Source of the DNA: a bacterium
GTDB taxonomy: Bacteria; Actinomycetota; Acidimicrobiia; UBA5794; ZC4RG35
Assembly (NCBI GenBank): GCA_028819835.1
Contig: JAPPKR010000054.1
Location: 1-9,599, forward strand
DNA length: 9,599 bases
Direction: 5' to 3'
Shown: positions 7,447 through 9,599 of the stretch, in pieces
How positions within the stretch are numbered: the first letter of the stretch is position 1
Layout of the letters: every line of letters begins with the position of its first letter
Made by a program: the position numbers and the translations under genes
Notes under the pieces: generated by a model
What the model was told of the DNA's origin: nothing
Database searches by the model: none
What the model saw: the letters and a program-made list of their open reading frames with translations, nothing else

Positions 7447-8517
7447 TCAGAAGCCAGGATCGCCGGCGTAACCGGAAAACCGCGGAACGACCTCTGCGCC
7501 GATGCGCTCGATGGATTCCAGGGTCTCCTCCAATGTGGGACCGGGGAAATGGCGCAGTCGCAGTATGATCTCCTCCGGCCCGACCAGTTCGATCCATTGC
7601 GGAAGTGTTTCCAGCCAGTGTTCCAAGGATCCGCACAGCACGCGGTTGGTCAACACGTGCTCCACGGTCAAGTCGGCCGGACTGGATAGGTCGGCGAACC
7701 AGGGTTCGTACTTGGGGTGATAACTGTTGCCCCGCTCCATGTACACCCGGTGGTAGCCGAGCACGTACTCTCCGTAAGTTTCGATCGCAGCCTGATCGGT
7801 GTCTCCCAGCCAGGCTTCCCGGAGCATCACGATCCGGGGTTCTTTACCCACTCTTTCGCACTCCTCCCTGTACATCTGCGCCAGGTCGGCCAGCCAGTAG
7901 ATGTTGCGAATCGGCCCGGTGATCCACCCGTCGGCGTACCGGGCGGCCCTCCTTACCCCGCCCGGGGACCATGCGCCGGCGAAGACCTCCAGTTCGACAT
8001 CTGCCACTGCCTCGTCCCGGATGGGAGTCCTACCGCGATAGGGACCGTCCAGCAACACTTCCCGGCCGTCCAGATAGGCGTTGATCGCTTGTAAGCCCTG
8101 CTCCATGCGCGCCGCTCTCTGGCCATGATCCACACCCATTATCTGGAAGTCCCCCTCCATATAACCGGCGCCTACGCATAACCGGAACCGGCCGGGATGG
8201 AGTAAAGCCAGCATGGTGGCGTCCTGTACTACCTCCACAGGATGGTGCAAGGGCAGCACCACCAAGCCGGCGGAGAACATTATCCCCTCCACTTGCCCCA
8301 GGCCATAGGCAGAAAGAAGCATGGGGTTGTGGGAGTAGGAAGTGGCCCCGGAACTGCGCCGCTCGCCGGTGTACACACAATGGAACCCGGCTGCCGACGC
8401 CGCCGCGGATTCCTGCAGGAAACCGTCGAGGTCGTAACGCCGCCGCCCGTTTTGGATTATCTGGTTGGGAGGTGCGATGCTGAAGCGAATAGATGTGTCC
8501 GGGACGCCTTGGGACAT
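7447..8517 (-). CDS. Luciferase-like monooxygenase family (LLM class flavin- or F420-dependent oxidoreductase)
   Basis: This is a soluble TIM-barrel oxidoreductase of the bacterial luciferase-like superfamily. Members use reduced FMN or coenzyme F420 to oxidise or reduce small molecules. In its 356 residues, VVLPLHHPVEVVQDATML at 86-103 and GRFRLCVGAGY at 109-119 form the typical central strand-helix-strand. FAGAWSPGGVRRAARYADGW at 179-198 is the cofactor-phosphate region of the family. VLCGSLEHWLETL at 293-305 resembles the family's usual G-(S/T)-P-E-E-V segment. HFPGPTLEETLESIERI at 323-339 and EVVP at 342-345 match the common C-terminus. The cofactor and substrate cannot be decided. The ATG at 8517 has AGAGGG about 7 bases upstream (8525-8530). 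It is the first gene of the transporter operon and faces a divergent amidase gene. This suggests that it acts on the imported compound. Confidence 0.88.
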   Translation of the reverse strand: MSQGVPDTSIRFSIAPPNQIIQNGRRRYDLDGFLQESAAASAAGFHCVYTGERRSSGATSYSHNPMLLSAYGLGQVEGIMFSAGLVVLPLHHPVEVVQDATMLALLHPGRFRLCVGAGYMEGDFQIMGVDHGQRAARMEQGLQAINAYLDGREVLLDGPYRGRTPIRDEAVADVELEVFAGAWSPGGVRRAARYADGWITGPIRNIYWLADLAQMYREECERVGKEPRIVMLREAWLGDTDQAAIETYGEYVLGYHRVYMERGNSYHPKYEPWFADLSSPADLTVEHVLTNRVLCGSLEHWLETLPQWIELVGPEEIILRLRHFPGPTLEETLESIERIGAEVVPRFSGYAGDPGF

Positions 8518-8590
8518 AGAGTAACCCTCTGCTGCCCAAGTCCCCGGAGTCCCACCTATCTTGGGGTTAGCAATCGAAAGGAGCTCGAGG
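8518..8590. promoter_or_regulatory. 73-base divergent intergenic region between the monooxygenase and amidase genes
   Basis: Both flanking genes read outward from here, so it should hold two promoters, possibly overlapping and under shared control. I see the two ribosome binding sites (AGAGGG on the minus strand at 8525-8530; AGGAG on the plus strand at 8579-8583) but no convincing -35/-10 pair and no clear operator palindrome. Confidence 0.45.
8579..8583 (+). promoter_or_regulatory. Ribosome binding site supporting a TTG start for the amidase
   Basis: AGGAG, inside AAAGGAG, lies 7 bases before the TTG at 8591. No in-frame ATG or GTG near this position gives a family-typical N-terminus. This SD site therefore decides the rare TTG start. 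Confidence 0.6.
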
Positions 8591-9599
8591 TTGGAATACC
8601 AGGATTATGACGCGATAGGACTGGCGGAGTTGGTGCGTAGTGGAGAGACAACTCCCGCCGAGTTGCTGGACACCGCCATTGAGCGGATCGAGACGCTGAA
8701 TCCGGTGATCAACGCAGTGAACCGCAAGATGTACGACGAGGCCCGGGCTTCGATCGAACGGGGCCTTCCCGACGGACCCTTCACCGGGGTTCCCTTTCTG
8801 CTCAAGGATCTCCGGGCGGCTTATGAGGGGGTTCCCACCACGGCGGGCAGCGCGTTTTTTGCGGACAAGGTGGCGCCGCATGACAGTGAACTGGTGAGCC
8901 GCTACCGGAATGCGGGGCTGGTGATCGCCGGCAAGACCAACACCCCCGAGTTCGGAGGAGCGCCCACCACCGAACCCAGCCTATTCGGCCCCACCCGCAA
9001 CCCCTGGAACCTCGAACATTCCAGCGGCGGCTCGAGCGGCGGCTCTGCGGCGGCGGTGGCTGCGGGAATCGTCCCAGCCGCTCATGGAAGTGACGGAGGC
9101 GGGTCGCTGCGCATTCCGGCGGGGTGCTGTGGAGTGTTCAGTCTCAAACCCACCCGAGGGCGGAACCCGGCCGGACCCGAGTTCGGCGAAGCCTGGAACG
9201 GACTGAGCGCCGAGCACGTTATAAGCCGCACCGTCCGGGACAACGCGGCGCTCTTGGACGCCACCGCCGGCCCTTCTCCGGGCGATCCATATTCAGTGCC
9301 GCCACCCGAGTATTCGTTTCTGGCCTCAACCGGACGTCCTCCCGGACCGCTTTCAGTAGCCCTCACCACTTCCACCGCGGCGGGATCTGCCCATCGAGAC
9401 TGCGTGGAAGCGGTGGAAAAGACCGCCGACCTGCTGGAGGAACTGGGTCACAAGGTCACCGAGGACAGTCCGGAATGGGACCGTCCCACGGTGGGCGCCG
9501 CCTTCCGATTGTTAATTGCCGCCAATGTCATGGCGGGAATCGAAGAATATGCCGAGCAGAAGGGCCGACGCCCACATGATGACGAATTGGAGAACGTCA
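8591..9599 (+). CDS. Amidase-signature family hydrolase, 3' end cut by the window
   Basis: This is a serine hydrolase of the amidase signature (AS) family, which cleaves carboxamides. Its 336 visible residues run without a stop to the window edge; family members are usually about 450-500 residues, so roughly a third is missing. The N-terminus ([20 protein letters not shown] at 6-25) is typical of the family. All three catalytic residues are present: Lys72 in FLLKDL, the cis-serine Ser148 in [12 protein letters not shown], and the nucleophile Ser172 in [13 protein letters not shown]. The 24-residue spacing of the two serines equals that of FAAH and malonamidase E2. [14 protein letters not shown] at 115-128 and SLKPTRGR at 184-191 are further AS markers. 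Context argues for a catabolic amidase: no gatB or gatC is in view, and it is divergent from a monooxygenase/ABC operon. A GatA role is not excluded but less likely. The TTG start is supported by the SD and by the N-terminal match. Confidence 0.9.
   Translation, partial: MEYQDYDAIGLAELVRSGETTPAELLDTAIERIETLNPVINAVNRKMYDEARASIERGLPDGPFTGVPFLLKDLRAAYEGVPTTAGSAFFADKVAPHDSELVSRYRNAGLVIAGKTNTPEFGGAPTTEPSLFGPTRNPWNLEHSSGGSSGGSAAAVAAGIVPAAHGSDGGGSLRIPAGCCGVFSLKPTRGRNPAGPEFGEAWNGLSAEHVISRTVRDNAALLDATAGPSPGDPYSVPPPEYSFLASTGRPPGPLSVALTTSTAAGSAHRDCVEAVEKTADLLEELGHKVTEDSPEWDRPTVGAAFRLLIAANVMAGIEEYAEQKGRRPHDDELENV

Noticed and set aside
1..9599. CRISPR arrays, tRNA/rRNA genes, insertion sequences and long repeats
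   Set aside because: I looked through both strands and saw no regularly spaced repeats, no cloverleaf-like segment, no transposase motif and no terminal inverted repeats. A computed search could still find weak cases.

Overview
The window looks like the chromosome of a moderately high-GC bacterium. An actinobacterium is my best guess, possibly Acidimicrobiia-like, with Chloroflexota as an alternative. This rests on GC-rich codon use, GTG/TTG starts, a luciferase-like flavin/F420-type oxidoreductase, and a McrB of the long type that I associate mainly with actinobacteria. The taxonomic call is inference from style only. Coding density is very high, with no rRNA, tRNA, CRISPR array or insertion sequence visible. 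The longest stretch without a gene is the first 111 bases.

Region 1 (1-3722, plus strand) is a two-gene Type IV (McrBC-like) restriction module. An AT-rich leader with a TATAAT-like box and a strong Shine-Dalgarno site precedes a 796-residue McrB-type AAA+ protein. Its motor domain occupies only the C-terminal third, behind about 470 residues of N-terminal sequence of unknown function. A McrC-type PD-(D/E)xK nuclease follows, translationally coupled through a TGATG stop/start. By analogy with E. coli McrBC, the first protein would recognise modified or foreign DNA and translocate it, and the second would cut it.

Region 2 (3787-8517, minus strand) is a compact five-gene operon that converges on mcrBC across only 64 bases. 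In transcription order it encodes a luciferase-like monooxygenase, an OppF/DppF-type ATPase, an OppB/DppB-type permease, an OppC/DppC-type permease and an OppD/DppD-type ATPase with the C-terminal four-cysteine extension. Gene junctions are gaps of 4-13 bases or overlaps of 1-4 bases. The transporter has two ATPases and two permeases but no substrate-binding protein in view.

Region 3 (8591-9599, plus strand, cut by the window edge) is an amidase-signature hydrolase transcribed divergently from the monooxygenase gene across 73 bases. The Lys-cisSer-Ser triad is intact. Regions 2 and 3 together look like an uptake-and-degradation locus for a small amide- or peptide-like compound: import by the ABC transporter, flavin-dependent oxidation, and amide hydrolysis. 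The substrate cannot be read from sequence.

I do not see a clearly new system. The most interesting parts are the large uncharacterised N-terminal module of the McrB-like protein and the undefined substrate of the monooxygenase/transporter/amidase locus.
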